From: Bacteroidota bacterium
GTDB lineage: Bacteria > Bacteroidota > Bacteroidia > Chitinophagales > Chitinophagaceae
NCBI GenBank assembly: GCA_947451115.1
Contig: CANFXV010000022.1
Coordinates: 1 to 39,161 of the forward strand
Direction of reading: 5' to 3'
Length of the DNA: 39,161 nt
Positions 9,466-19,500 of the stretch are shown here, one piece after another; within the stretch, counting starts at the first letter, position 1; the number at the start of each line of letters is the position of its first letter. Below the pieces are notes generated by a model. It was given only the letters and a program-made list of their open reading frames with translations, was not told where the DNA came from and did not search any database. Both the position numbers and the translations under genes were made by a program.

Positions 9466-10662
9466 ATGCATCCTAATATTAGTCAATTATACCAGATTGC
9501 GCAAAAGCCTAGCAGACGCATCATTGGATTGATGAGTGGAACTTCCATGGATGGATTAGACATTGCCTTATGTGCTATTTCTAATGCAGGTACCCAAACT
9601 AAATTAACGGTAGAGCAATTTATGACGGTGCCTTATACAGCAGTTTTCAAAGAAAAATTATTGACTGTTTTTTCTAAGGAAACCATTTCATTGGCTCAAT
9701 TATGTGTCTTGCATCCTTGGATTGGCTTGGCCCATGCTAAGTATGTGAACCAGGCACTAGCTCAATGGAAAATAAAATCCACAGACATTGACTTAATCGC
9801 AAGTCATGGGCAAACTGTATATCATGCACCTAAATCCTTACATCCAACGGATGAATATGGCACAGCCACTTTGCAAATTGGAGAAGCAGATCATTTGGCA
9901 GTGGCTACGGGCATCATTACTATTAGTGATTTTAGACAAAAGCATATTGCGGCTGGAGGAGAAGGGGCGCCCTTGGCTGTTTATGGAGATTATTTATTGT
10001 GTCATCATCCAACAGAACATAGAGTGCTTTTAAACATTGGGGGCATTGCGAATTTTACTTATTTACCTGCAGCTTGCAGTATCGATCAAATATTTTCAAC
10101 AGATACAGGACCTGGAAATACTTTAATGGATGCCTATATAAGAAAATGTTTTACGGATTTAGCTTATGATCATGGGGGCGCTATTGCAAAGTCGGGTCGA
10201 ATAGACGAAGCGCTACTATCCGTATTAAAAAATCATTCTTTTTTTAATTCAACATTCCCGAAAACCATTGGCCCAGAATTATTTAATCTTGATTTTATAG
10301 TGGCTGCACAAATTGCTCTCGGTAAAACTATTTTGCCCAATGATTTAATGGCTACCCTGAATAGATTTACTGCCGAAACTATAGCGGAAGCGATACATAA
10401 AAATGTTCCTGCAGGTACTAATTTTGTTATTTATTTAAGTGGGGGAGGCTTGCACAATACTTTACTCATAGATAATCTGCAAGCCTTGATGCCAGAAGTT
10501 CAAATAAAATCAACTATGGACATTGGTATTTTGCCAGATGCCAAAGAAGCCATGCTTTTTGCAGTTTTAGCCAATGAGGCAGTGGCTGGAACGCCCATAC
10601 TAGCAGGGGGCAAGGCCACACAATTGGCCACGACCATGGGCAAAATAAGTTTCCCCATTTAA
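9466..10662 (+). CDS. anmK: Anhydro-N-acetylmuramic acid kinase
   Basis: Phosphorylates and opens 1,6-anhydro-MurNAc from recycled peptidoglycan, giving MurNAc-6-phosphate in the cytoplasm. 398 residues, slightly longer than the usual ~370. The ATP-binding signature GLMSGTSMDGLD is at about residues 21-32, with DFR at 155-157, an AAGG-x-GAPL block near 162-170 (Glu where Gln is common), GGIANFT near 192 and DTGPGN at 213-218. The ATG was chosen because the signature follows at normal distance. The next gene, convergent with a 19-base gap, is murQ, whose product uses AnmK's product; two consecutive recycling steps are therefore encoded tail to tail. Confidence 0.96.
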   Translation: MHPNISQLYQIAQKPSRRIIGLMSGTSMDGLDIALCAISNAGTQTKLTVEQFMTVPYTAVFKEKLLTVFSKETISLAQLCVLHPWIGLAHAKYVNQALAQWKIKSTDIDLIASHGQTVYHAPKSLHPTDEYGTATLQIGEADHLAVATGIITISDFRQKHIAAGGEGAPLAVYGDYLLCHHPTEHRVLLNIGGIANFTYLPAACSIDQIFSTDTGPGNTLMDAYIRKCFTDLAYDHGGAIAKSGRIDEALLSVLKNHSFFNSTFPKTIGPELFNLDFIVAAQIALGKTILPNDLMATLNRFTAETIAEAIHKNVPAGTNFVIYLSGGGLHNTLLIDNLQALMPEVQIKSTMDIGILPDAKEAMLFAVLANEAVAGTPILAGGKATQLATTMGKISFPI

Positions 10663-10681
10663 TCGCTCATCGAATTAAATT

Positions 10682-11503
10682 TTATTTGGAATAGGCTTCA
10701 ATAGACTTTTTCACGGAACCGTATTTTTTTAATAGCGTTGATGCTATTTCAACATCATTGATGTTTAATTCTCCCATAATCATCTTCACACCTCTATCAA
10801 ATAATTTTTGATTGGTCAACTGCAAATGCACCATTTTATTGTCTTTGATGCGACCTAGTTTGATCATGACGGTGGTAGAAATCATGTTCAATACTAATTT
10901 TTGTGCGGTACCACTTTTCATTCTAGTACTTCCTGTTATAAATTCAGGGCCTACCACTACTTCAATTGGAAAATTCGAGGCAGCACTAAGTGGGCTATTT
11001 TTATTGCAAGCAATGCTCCCGGTGAGAATGCCAGCTGCTTTACATTTTTCTAAACCTCCAATCACATAGGGAGTGGTTCCACTGGCCGCAATACCAATGA
11101 CAAAGTCCGAAGTTGATATTTGATGTGCTTGTAAATCTAGCCAGGCTTGTTGGGTATCATCTTCGGCATTTTCCACAGCATGAAACATGGCTTTATGTCC
11201 GCCGGCAATAATACCCACTACTAAATCCTGAGGTACGCCAAAAGTAGGAGGGCATTCACTAGCATCTACCATGCCTAAACGGCCGCTGGTACCTGCACCA
11301 ATATAAAAAAGGCGACCACCGTTTAATAATTTAACGGTAATCGCCTCTGTTAATAATTCTATGGAAGGAATGGCTTTTTCTACTTCAAGCGCAATTTTTT
11401 GATCCTCTTTATTGATATTTTTTAAAATTTCAGAAGTACTCGATGCCTCAATCTGATGGTATAACGAATCGGCTTCGGTGGTTCTTATGAAATCATTAGG
11501 CAT
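10682..11503 (-). CDS. murQ: N-acetylmuramic acid 6-phosphate etherase
   Basis: Cleaves the lactyl ether of MurNAc-6-phosphate to give GlcNAc-6-phosphate and D-lactate in peptidoglycan recycling. 273 residues, a little shorter than E. coli MurQ (298). The SIS domain shows GAGTSGRLG at 69-77 and the etherase signature DASECPPTFG at 80-89. Glu83 and Asp115, the two acid/base residues of E. coli MurQ, fall at the same numbers here. Its ATG overlaps the stop of the upstream aminotransferase gene by 8 bases (ATGCCTAA), which predicts translational coupling in a three-gene operon. Substrate supply comes from AnmK encoded opposite. Confidence 0.96.
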   Translation of the reverse strand: MPNDFIRTTEADSLYHQIEASSTSEILKNINKEDQKIALEVEKAIPSIELLTEAITVKLLNGGRLFYIGAGTSGRLGMVDASECPPTFGVPQDLVVGIIAGGHKAMFHAVENAEDDTQQAWLDLQAHQISTSDFVIGIAASGTTPYVIGGLEKCKAAGILTGSIACNKNSPLSAASNFPIEVVVGPEFITGSTRMKSGTAQKLVLNMISTTVMIKLGRIKDNKMVHLQLTNQKLFDRGVKMIMGELNINDVEIASTLLKKYGSVKKSIEAYSK

Positions 11504-12764
11504 TGTTGGATAGTTTTTTGATCGCTAACACAAAGGCATCCAATTCTGCAGTAGTAGTATAAACATTTGGACAAATTCTGCAACCATGTACTTCTGCGCC
11601 ATCAATGGCTACTGTAAATACTTTGTGCTCTTTCATCAATCTTTCTGCTAATTCACCAGGCTTGATGCCTTCAATACCTATATTGGCAATACCACAACTT
11701 CTAACAGGATCGGCAGGGGTATTCAATAAAACTCTTGGCAAGTTTCTCACTTTGCTGGTCCAATAGTTTTGTAAAAAATACATCCTTGCTTCTTTTCTTT
11801 CTGCACCAATCATTTCATAATAATCAATACAATCATTAATGGTTAAATCGGTATGTACTGGATGTGTGCCTACATGATTTAATCTTGAAATTTTGGTGAG
11901 GTCTTTTTCACCATCTGCTAGCAAGGGCCACAAGTTTTTAATATTGTTTTTATTGATGTACAATAAGCCTGCACCTAATGGGGCACTTAACCATTTATGT
12001 AAGGAGGCGGCGTAGTAATCGCAGTTCAATTCATCAATACGATATTTAGCATGGGCAAAAGCATGTGCTCCATCTACAATTACCTGAACCCCTTTGGCGT
12101 GGGCCATATCACAAATTTTACGGACAGGTAGAATTTGTCCCGTAATATTGATCATATGACTAACCATTAATAATTTGGTTTTGGAAGTAATGGCATTGGC
12201 ATAAAGCTGCACAATTTCTTCATCGTTTTTTGGATGCAGAGGTACGGATACTTTCACCGTGACCACCCCATACCTGTTTTTGACTTGTTCAAACATGTCC
12301 AACATGGCACCATAATCTTGAACTGCCATCACAGCTTCGTCGCCTGCTTTCCAATCAAAACCACCCACTACTAAATCAATGGATTCTGTTGTATTTCTTG
12401 TAATGGCCATTTCTTCGGGCAAACAACCTGCAATGCCCGCCAATCTAGCAGCAATTTTCTTTTTATTCTCCCATTGAACAGTTCTCATATAATAAGAACC
12501 TTGGTAATTCACTTCTTTGATGTGTTCGATGAGTTTATTAAGAATAGGTTGAGGTAAAAAATTATAGTAACCATTCTCCAAATTGATATAATCTGGTTTT
12601 AGCAAGTATTGATTTCTGATGGACAACCAAAAGTCTTCATCCTTGGCCAATACCGAAGCAGGCACATTTTGTTTTAGTTTAAAACTTTGGGCCATGCTAG
12701 CCAACCCCAAAGGGGCGGCCATCGTGGTCAATAAAACATCTTTTATAAATTGTCTTTTGTGCAT
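11496..12764 (-). CDS. Exported class V aminotransferase-fold PLP enzyme
   Basis: 422 residues. The N-terminus KRQFIKD followed by a short hydrophobic stretch and ASMAQ matches a Tat-type signal (K-R-x-F-I-K), so the protein is probably folded with its cofactor and then exported to the periplasm. The mature part is a class V (cysteine desulfurase / isopenicillin-N-epimerase-like) PLP fold: TRNTTES at about 122-128, DGAHAFAH at 231-238 with Asp231 expected to hold the pyridine nitrogen, and SLHKW at 254-258 with Lys257 as the Schiff-base lysine. Substrate unknown; epimerase, lyase and desulfurase activities all occur in this family. It is the middle gene of the operon, 10 bases behind the ThuA gene and overlapping murQ by 8 bases, which suggests a link to cell-wall amino sugars or peptides. 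Confidence 0.85.
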   Translation of the reverse strand: MHKRQFIKDVLLTTMAAPLGLASMAQSFKLKQNVPASVLAKDEDFWLSIRNQYLLKPDYINLENGYYNFLPQPILNKLIEHIKEVNYQGSYYMRTVQWENKKKIAARLAGIAGCLPEEMAITRNTTESIDLVVGGFDWKAGDEAVMAVQDYGAMLDMFEQVKNRYGVVTVKVSVPLHPKNDEEIVQLYANAITSKTKLLMVSHMINITGQILPVRKICDMAHAKGVQVIVDGAHAFAHAKYRIDELNCDYYAASLHKWLSAPLGAGLLYINKNNIKNLWPLLADGEKDLTKISRLNHVGTHPVHTDLTINDCIDYYEMIGAERKEARMYFLQNYWTSKVRNLPRVLLNTPADPVRSCGIANIGIEGIKPGELAERLMKEHKVFTVAIDGAEVHGCRICPNVYTTTAELDAFVLAIKKLSNNA

Positions 12765-12774
12765 GCTATTTTTT

Positions 12775-14907
12775 TTAATTTTTATAATCTATACGAACTA
12801 GACCAGCGTCTGCATTTTTAGTAAACCAACCAGTGCCATATTCTAAGGCATAAAAACGTCCATCAGGTCCAACTTCAATATCAATGGCTGAATTAAATTT
12901 AGTATGGCCCATAAATGGTTCCATTCTATCATAATCTCCATTGGCCTTCATGCTTACCGCTTTAATAAAACCACGCATCCATTCGTAGAAGAAAAATTTA
13001 CCATCATAATAAGAAGGGTACCTTGTTTCTTTAGGATACAAATCGCTGTAATACACGGGGCCTGCCATAGCAGTACGTCCGCCTGCACCCAAGGATGGGA
13101 AATCAAACATGGAAACTGCATAAGGATACCAAATAAATGCTGGTTGAGCAGGAGGTAATTCAGTCAAACCTGTATTGTTTCTTGAATTGTTGATTGGTTT
13201 AGCAGGATCTGAAGTGGGTCCTGTTTTTCCAGTCGCATAATCATATAAATGATAAGGGTAGTTGTTGCCTATAAAGAAAGGCCATCCAAAGAAACCAGCT
13301 TTGCGGGCTTGATTTACTTCGTCGTAACCACGAGGGCCACGTGTATCTAAACTGTCTTCATTGGCATCAGGTCCAACTTCGCCCCAATACAAGTTGCCAT
13401 TTTTCTGATCTACAGAAATTCTGTAAGGATTACGGTCGCCCATAACATAAATTTCTGGTCTTGTTTTATCTGTTCCTTTAGGGAATAAATTTCCTTCAGG
13501 AATTTCATAAGAACCATCTTCTTTTACTTTGATACGTAAAATTTTACCACGCAAATCATTGGTATTACCAGAGCTACGACGTTCGTCATACTGTAGATGT
13601 CCTGGGCGATCATCTAAGGGTGCATAACCATGGCTTGCATATTTTTGTTTTGGTTCATCAAATGGAGTAGTGTTGTCACCTGTTGAAACAAATAAATTGT
13701 TTCCAGGGCCAAAGGCAATAGAGCCTCCAGTATGACAACAAATTTCACGTTGCTCATAAAATTGTAAAATTACTTTTTCAGAGCTATTTTTTATAGTATC
13801 ATTTTCTAGTGTAAAGCGAGACAATCTATTGACTGAAGTGTCAGCAGGGCTATAGAACATATATACATAATGATTTTTTGCAAAATCAGGATCTGCTTTT
13901 ACACCCAATAAACCTTCCTCTGCATTCACACCTGGTGTTTTTTCTGTTTTCCAATACACCTTTAAAAAACCAGCTTGTTTGATTTTTTTAGTTTCGTTGT
14001 TGTACAAGTATATCTCACCACGACGTTGTACTACTAATACATCTAAATTAGGTAAGACAGTCAATTCGGTAGGTTCGAAGAAAGTACCTTTAACCAATTG
14101 TGTTTTACTAAAATGACTTTCATCTGGTGCATACACGCTATGCGCTTTGCTGTAATCTGCTTTGTTTTCACCCATCGCATATTGAATACCACCTAAAATA
14201 TGTTTCAAATACAAGGGGTCGGCATAAGACTCGTCGGTATGGCCCAATTCGGTATAAAAAACCCTACCACCATCAAATGCATGGTACCAAGCCATTGGAT
14301 GATTATCGCCATTTTTTCCGCCATTGTATGATTTTTCGTCAATGCTAATTAATACTTTAATGTCTTTATTGATATTTCTAAAATTATACCACTCATCTTT
14401 TCTAGACCAAGTAGCGGGTAGGCTATCAGTAGAGGGATGCGTTTTATCGTTGATGACTAAAGTTGCTACTTGTTGATCAGGATGGCTTAAAAAAGAAGCG
14501 CCCACCATTTGCGTGTACCAGCTCCAATCATATTCTGCATCAGCAGCAGCATGAATGCCTACAAATCCGCCACCTGCTTGCATGTATCTTTCTAAAGCAA
14601 TCTCTTGATTCCCACTTAATAATTCGCCTGTACTGCTTAAGAAGATCAAAGAAGCATATTTTTTTAAATTATCCTCGTTAAACTTTGTTTCATCAGTGGT
14701 CGTGTCTACTTCAAAGCCGTTTTTGGCACCAAGGTCTTGAATGGCTTTAATACCCACTGGAATGGACGCATGATGATAGCCTCCGGTTTTAGTAAAGACC
14801 AATACTTTTGGCGTACTGCTTCTTTTATTACTGCATGAACTAAGGATTAAACCTAGAAAGCAAAAAATTGCTAAAGATTTAAGAAATTGTTGGATGTTTT
14901 TTTTCAT
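12775..14907 (-). CDS. ThuA-domain / glucose-sorbosone dehydrogenase-like lipoprotein
   Basis: 710 residues from the ATG at 14907. An in-frame TTG 24 bases upstream is a less likely start, because the ATG begins directly with MKKN and a lipoprotein signal ending in the lipobox LSSC (Cys25). Residues about 30-250 are a ThuA (trehalose-utilisation, glutamine-amidotransferase-like) domain: VLVFTKTGGYHH near the start and GGGFVGIHAAADAEYDW at about residue 111, both typical. Residues about 265-700 are a GSDH-type six-bladed propeller: EGLLGVK, a CCHTGG segment, a RGKILRI segment and DRNPYRI. Enzymes of this architecture are found in Bacteroidota and are thought to act on sugars in the periplasm or at the surface; the exact reaction is not known. 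First gene of the operon with the aminotransferase and murQ. Confidence 0.88.
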   Translation of the reverse strand: MKKNIQQFLKSLAIFCFLGLILSSCSNKRSSTPKVLVFTKTGGYHHASIPVGIKAIQDLGAKNGFEVDTTTDETKFNEDNLKKYASLIFLSSTGELLSGNQEIALERYMQAGGGFVGIHAAADAEYDWSWYTQMVGASFLSHPDQQVATLVINDKTHPSTDSLPATWSRKDEWYNFRNINKDIKVLISIDEKSYNGGKNGDNHPMAWYHAFDGGRVFYTELGHTDESYADPLYLKHILGGIQYAMGENKADYSKAHSVYAPDESHFSKTQLVKGTFFEPTELTVLPNLDVLVVQRRGEIYLYNNETKKIKQAGFLKVYWKTEKTPGVNAEEGLLGVKADPDFAKNHYVYMFYSPADTSVNRLSRFTLENDTIKNSSEKVILQFYEQREICCHTGGSIAFGPGNNLFVSTGDNTTPFDEPKQKYASHGYAPLDDRPGHLQYDERRSSGNTNDLRGKILRIKVKEDGSYEIPEGNLFPKGTDKTRPEIYVMGDRNPYRISVDQKNGNLYWGEVGPDANEDSLDTRGPRGYDEVNQARKAGFFGWPFFIGNNYPYHLYDYATGKTGPTSDPAKPINNSRNNTGLTELPPAQPAFIWYPYAVSMFDFPSLGAGGRTAMAGPVYYSDLYPKETRYPSYYDGKFFFYEWMRGFIKAVSMKANGDYDRMEPFMGHTKFNSAIDIEVGPDGRFYALEYGTGWFTKNADAGLVRIDYKN

Positions 14908-14959
14908 TTGGTTTTTGACGTTGTTGAACAATCGGTTGAGGCAGTTAATTTCCTACTTT

Positions 14960-14976
14960 TTTTGCTTTTAGCAAAA
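14960..14976. promoter_or_regulatory. Inverted repeat between divergent genes
   Basis: TTTTGCT and AGCAAAA form a perfect 7-base inverted repeat around TTT. It sits in the 82-base gap between the ThuA gene (-) and the GT-C gene (+), so it could be a shared operator or a small hairpin in one leader. No clear promoter elements were found beside it. Confidence 0.3.
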
Positions 14977-14989
14977 TAAAGATGGTCCA

Positions 14990-16567
14990 ATGGTAGTTGG
15001 CCCTTTTACCTATCAAATTGGCCTATTTCTTATGCATAAAGGGTGTATTTTTGCAAAAACTAAAAGCTTGCGCCTTTTAAAAACCAATATAGATTCTTTA
15101 TTGGCAGCCATTATTGGAATGGTGGCTGTGATTGCCTTTACTCGGCATGGGGGGGTGGGGATTTCTCCAGATTCTATTTATTATATTAGCGCTGCACATA
15201 GTGTATTGAATGGGCAGGGTTTCTATCAATTTGATGACCAACCATTTATTTTGTTTCCCTTGTTTTTTCCAAGTTTTTTGGCCTTGATTCAGTTTATTTT
15301 TAGACAGGACATCACTCAGTTGGCACCCTATATGAATGCGTTGCTTTTTGGCATTTCCATTTTCATGAGTGGTTGTATTTTAGAAAAACTAAATAAGGCC
15401 AAATGGTTAAAATGGATTTTATTATTGGCGATTGCAGCTAGCCCAAGCTTGTTGGAAATTTATACCATGTTATGGTCTGAGACTTTATTCATTGTAGAAG
15501 TGTTGTTGTTTATATGGGTTTGTTTTGATTATTTTACGAGCTATACCACCAAGACATTATTGGTGTTGGCCTCGGTCACCGCCTTCGCCTTTGAAACCAG
15601 ATTGGCTGGGGTAACCTTGGTGATGACAGGGGCCTTGCTAATTATTTTATCTAGAGAAATTGAGTTTGCAAAAAAAATTAAGCATTTTTTTATTTTTGGT
15701 ATGGTGGCATGCTCCCTAATCAGTATTAATTTATTAAGAAATTATTTTCTTAGTACCAGTTTGACTGGCAGCAGGCAAAAAGGGGAAACTTCATTGATTG
15801 AAAACGTAAAATATTATGGGGCAGTGTTGAGCGACTGGATGCCTTTTGAAGCTTTGACCAAATCCTATCCTTTTTGGATGGGTTTAATTTTTCTGCTAAG
15901 TATTTCGGCCATTTTTATTTATCGTTATGTAAAAAAATTAGAACATAATTCTATAGAAAAAATTGCAGCAGCATTTACCTTAGTCTATTCTATGTTTATG
16001 TTGTTGTCGGCTACTTTTTCTAAATATGAGACCATCAATAATCGCTTACTGGCGCCGTTTTTCATCCCCTGTTTATTTACTTTAAGTTTTTATCTGGTCA
16101 GTTGGACAAGGCTTATTCAAACGCAAGCCATAAGATTAAGTTTTGTTTTTTTAATGATCATTTTTGGTGGGGTTACCTTACAACAATATTACACTGCTGA
16201 CAAATCCACTTATCAGGAAAATAAAGAAGGAGGCATTGGCGGATACTCGGAAGATGACTGGGTTTATAGTGATGCGCTTACTTATTTAAAACAAGATCGT
16301 AGCATTTTTCATCAAGCTTTGCCGGTCTATTCCAACGCTAGTCATGCTGTGTATTTTTATACTGGGGAGCATTTGAATCTTTTGCCAGAAACAGCCCATG
16401 CACAAGACATGGCAAAATTTGATCAATTATCATCATTTATACTCATTTGGTTCAACAATGAGGATAATCCGGCCATACCCACCTTAGAGGAAGTAAAGCG
16501 AAATAAAAATTTAACTTTAGTTAAATCATTTAAAGACGGATTTATCTTTCAATCTAGTCTAAAATAG
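14990..16567 (+). CDS. GT-C-like integral membrane protein (possible glycosyltransferase)
   Basis: 525 residues with a hydrophobic helix near residues 34-50 and about eight to ten more up to about 400, then a soluble tail of about 120 residues. The loop after the first helix reads SPDSIYYI (Asp61), followed by GQGFY and a Phe/Pro-rich stretch; this is where GT-C enzymes of the ArnT/PMT type carry the acidic catalytic residue. They transfer sugars from polyprenyl phosphate carriers on the outer face of the inner membrane. The fold is a reasonable guess; donor and acceptor are unknown. The start could be 14990 or the second ATG at residue 15 (15032). The stop is 20 bases before the GH18/deacetylase/GT2 gene, so the two are likely co-transcribed. 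Confidence 0.65.
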   Translation: MVVGPFTYQIGLFLMHKGCIFAKTKSLRLLKTNIDSLLAAIIGMVAVIAFTRHGGVGISPDSIYYISAAHSVLNGQGFYQFDDQPFILFPLFFPSFLALIQFIFRQDITQLAPYMNALLFGISIFMSGCILEKLNKAKWLKWILLLAIAASPSLLEIYTMLWSETLFIVEVLLFIWVCFDYFTSYTTKTLLVLASVTAFAFETRLAGVTLVMTGALLIILSREIEFAKKIKHFFIFGMVACSLISINLLRNYFLSTSLTGSRQKGETSLIENVKYYGAVLSDWMPFEALTKSYPFWMGLIFLLSISAIFIYRYVKKLEHNSIEKIAAAFTLVYSMFMLLSATFSKYETINNRLLAPFFIPCLFTLSFYLVSWTRLIQTQAIRLSFVFLMIIFGGVTLQQYYTADKSTYQENKEGGIGGYSEDDWVYSDALTYLKQDRSIFHQALPVYSNASHAVYFYTGEHLNLLPETAHAQDMAKFDQLSSFILIWFNNEDNPAIPTLEEVKRNKNLTLVKSFKDGFIFQSSLK

Positions 16568-16587
16568 GGTTAATTTTGTAGTTACTA

Positions 16588-19500
16588 ATGAGCGATCAAT
16601 CCCAAATTTTTCAGTCCACAGACAAGTCCAGATGGAAGACCACAAAATGGGTCCTTAGGGCAGCTTTGTTTGTTTTACCAATAATTGCAGCTATATTTTT
16701 TATGGGTATTTATTTTACCAATAAAAATAAGCCTGACATTCCATTAGAAGGGGCAGCCATCAAAAAAGTTTTGACAGATTCGATTCCTTCATACAGAGAA
16801 AGTTCCTTAGAAAAAGAATACAAAGGTTTTAAAAAAGCTATAGGCAATAAATGGTCAAAAGGTTTGGGCTGCGGTCAAGTATTAGATAAGCCACTTAATT
16901 TATCTACTTCTAAATATTTCAGTGATAGCTTGGGTATACGTGCAGCCTTTTATGTAAACTGGGATGCTGCACAATCTTTTAGTTCTTTGCAAAGAAATAT
17001 CAAGAACATCAATTTAATTATTCCTGAATGGTTGTTCATCGATCCAAACACCGATCAACTATACAATACCATCGATCCTAAAGCTTTAAAAATAATGCAA
17101 TCGGCAGGGGTAAAAGTAATGCCCTTGCTTACAAACAATTACAAAACATTATTTAGAGGAGAGACCGTCAAAAGAATCATTACCAATCCAGTAAAAAGGC
17201 AAAAGTTAATTGATGATATAATTGCAATTTTAGAAAAGTATCATTTTATTGGCGTCAATATCGATTTTGAAGAATTGACCTTGGATTCGGATAGGCCTTT
17301 AATTGAATTTCAAAAAACATTATACCAACAATTACATGCTAAGGATTTATTGGTTTCTCAGGATGTGATTCCATTCAATGATGATTACAATTACAATGCA
17401 TTAAGTAAGTACAACGATTACCTTATTTTAATGGCCTATGACCAGCACCATGCCGAAACAAAACCAGGGCCCAATAGTTCACAAAAATGGATAGAGGCGG
17501 CAGTATTGGATGTGGCCAAAAAAGTACCCGCCAATAAGGTAATTCTTGCTTTACCTGCTTTTGGTCACGATTGGAAAACAAAAAATAAAAAAATCATTAG
17601 CGTAGCGGATGTTACTTACCAACAAGCCATCGCCAATGCAAAAAGCAGTGATGCGCGGATTGATTACGACAATGACACTTACAATTTAGACTATGAGTAT
17701 TATGATAGTGAAAACTTCTTACATCAAGTATATTTTGTTGATGCGGCCACCAATTTTAATTCAATAAGATTTGCTACAGAATACAATTTAGCGGGAACCG
17801 CATTATGGCGATTGGGCGGAGAGGATGTAAGGTTATGGTCTTTTTACAATCAGCCTATGACCAAAACGGCTTTGAGAAAATTTAATTTTGTTGAGTTTAA
17901 CAAAATTAAGGCAGGGAGTGCGCCAGATTTTGTAGGAGAAGGAGAAGTATTAGATATCATCGCCTCCCCTAAAGATGGTTATATCAGAAGTGAAATAGAT
18001 TCGGTATCTATGTTGATCAGTGAGGAGTATTATGATAAGCTACCATCTACTTATGTAATTAGAAGATTTGGCGCTACCACCAAGAAAAAATTAGTGTTGA
18101 CCTTTGATGATGGACCTGATCCTAAATACACGCGTCAAATTTTAGATACCCTGGCTTATTACCATGTACCTGCAGCATTTTTTGTAGTGGGCTATCAAGC
18201 AGAAAATAATATCCCATTAATAAAAAGAATTTTTAAAGAAGGGCATGAAATAGGCAACCATACTTTTACCCACCCAGATATGAGTTTGGTAAGCAATCAA
18301 AGAGCATCTTTAGAAATGGATGCCACACAATTATTAATAGAGTGTATCACAGGGCATAGTACCATTTTATTTAGAGCACCATTCAATGCAGATAGTGAAC
18401 CGGGAAAGTATGAGGAGTTAGCACCCATTGCATTAAGCAGAAAGAAAAACTACATCACTGTAGGAGAGAGCATCGATCCAGAAGATTGGCAAATTCCTAT
18501 CAATGAATATAGGAATGACACAATATTTGATCGGGTAGTGAAAGATTATTTGAAAAAAACAAATACAGGCAATCCCGAAGATACGTCCATTGCGGGAAGT
18601 ATTATTTTATTACATGATGCTGGAGGAAATAGAGAAAATACAGTAAATGCCACTGGTAAAATTATCAGGTATTTTAGAGCGCAAGGATATACGTTTACAT
18701 CTGTAGCTGACTTGCTTAATAAAAAACCAGAAGAATTAATGCCATCTACCCCCAAGGGCAAAGAATATTATTGGTTGCAGGTTAATTATATTTTAGCAGA
18801 GTCTGCTTACTTGGGAGGGAATTTCTTTTTTGCCTTATTTATGATCTTCTTGGCATTGAGTACGGTAAGAATTTTGATTATTGGAATTATGGCTGCCTTA
18901 GAAAAGAAAAGGGCAAAGCATCTTACCGAATTAGAAAGCACTTTACCGCATCCTTTTGTTTCTATTATTGTCCCAGCCTATAATGAAGAAGTAAACGCGG
19001 TAAGTTCGATATACAATTTACTTAAATGTGATTATCCAAATTTTGAAATCATTTTTGTAGATGATGGCAGTACTGATCGAACTTTTGAAAAAGTAAAAAA
19101 TGCTTTTGTCAACAATACATTGGTTAAAGTATATACAAAACTAAATGGAGGAAAAGCCACCGCACTTTCCTATGGCATTGGTCAATCAGAAGCGGACTAT
19201 GTAGTTTGTATAGATGCTGATACTAAATTGGCAAGTGATGCAGTATCTAAGTTGATGCGTAATTTTGTAAATCCTTTTAACAAAGAAGGGCAGGAAGTAG
19301 GTGCCGTAGCGGGTTCGGTGATAGTAGGCAATGAAGTAAACTTATTAACCAAGTGGCAAAGCATTGAATACATTACTAGTCAAAATTTTGATCGTAAAGG
19401 TTTTGCCTATTTAAATGCCATCACAGTGATACCAGGTGCCATTGGGGCATTTAAGAAAGCAGCCATCATAGAGGCAGGCGGATTCACGGCCGATACATTG

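Noticed and set aside
14908..14931. TTG start adding eight residues to the ThuA lipoprotein
   Set aside because: The ATG at 14907 gives a compact lipoprotein signal; the extension would put extra polar residues before it.
15046..15053. TATTTTTG as the promoter of the GT-C-like gene
   Set aside because: The sequence fits TAnnTTTG exactly, but the nearest TTG is 25 bases upstream, the site lies inside the likely reading frame and any later ATG would remove part of the first membrane helix.
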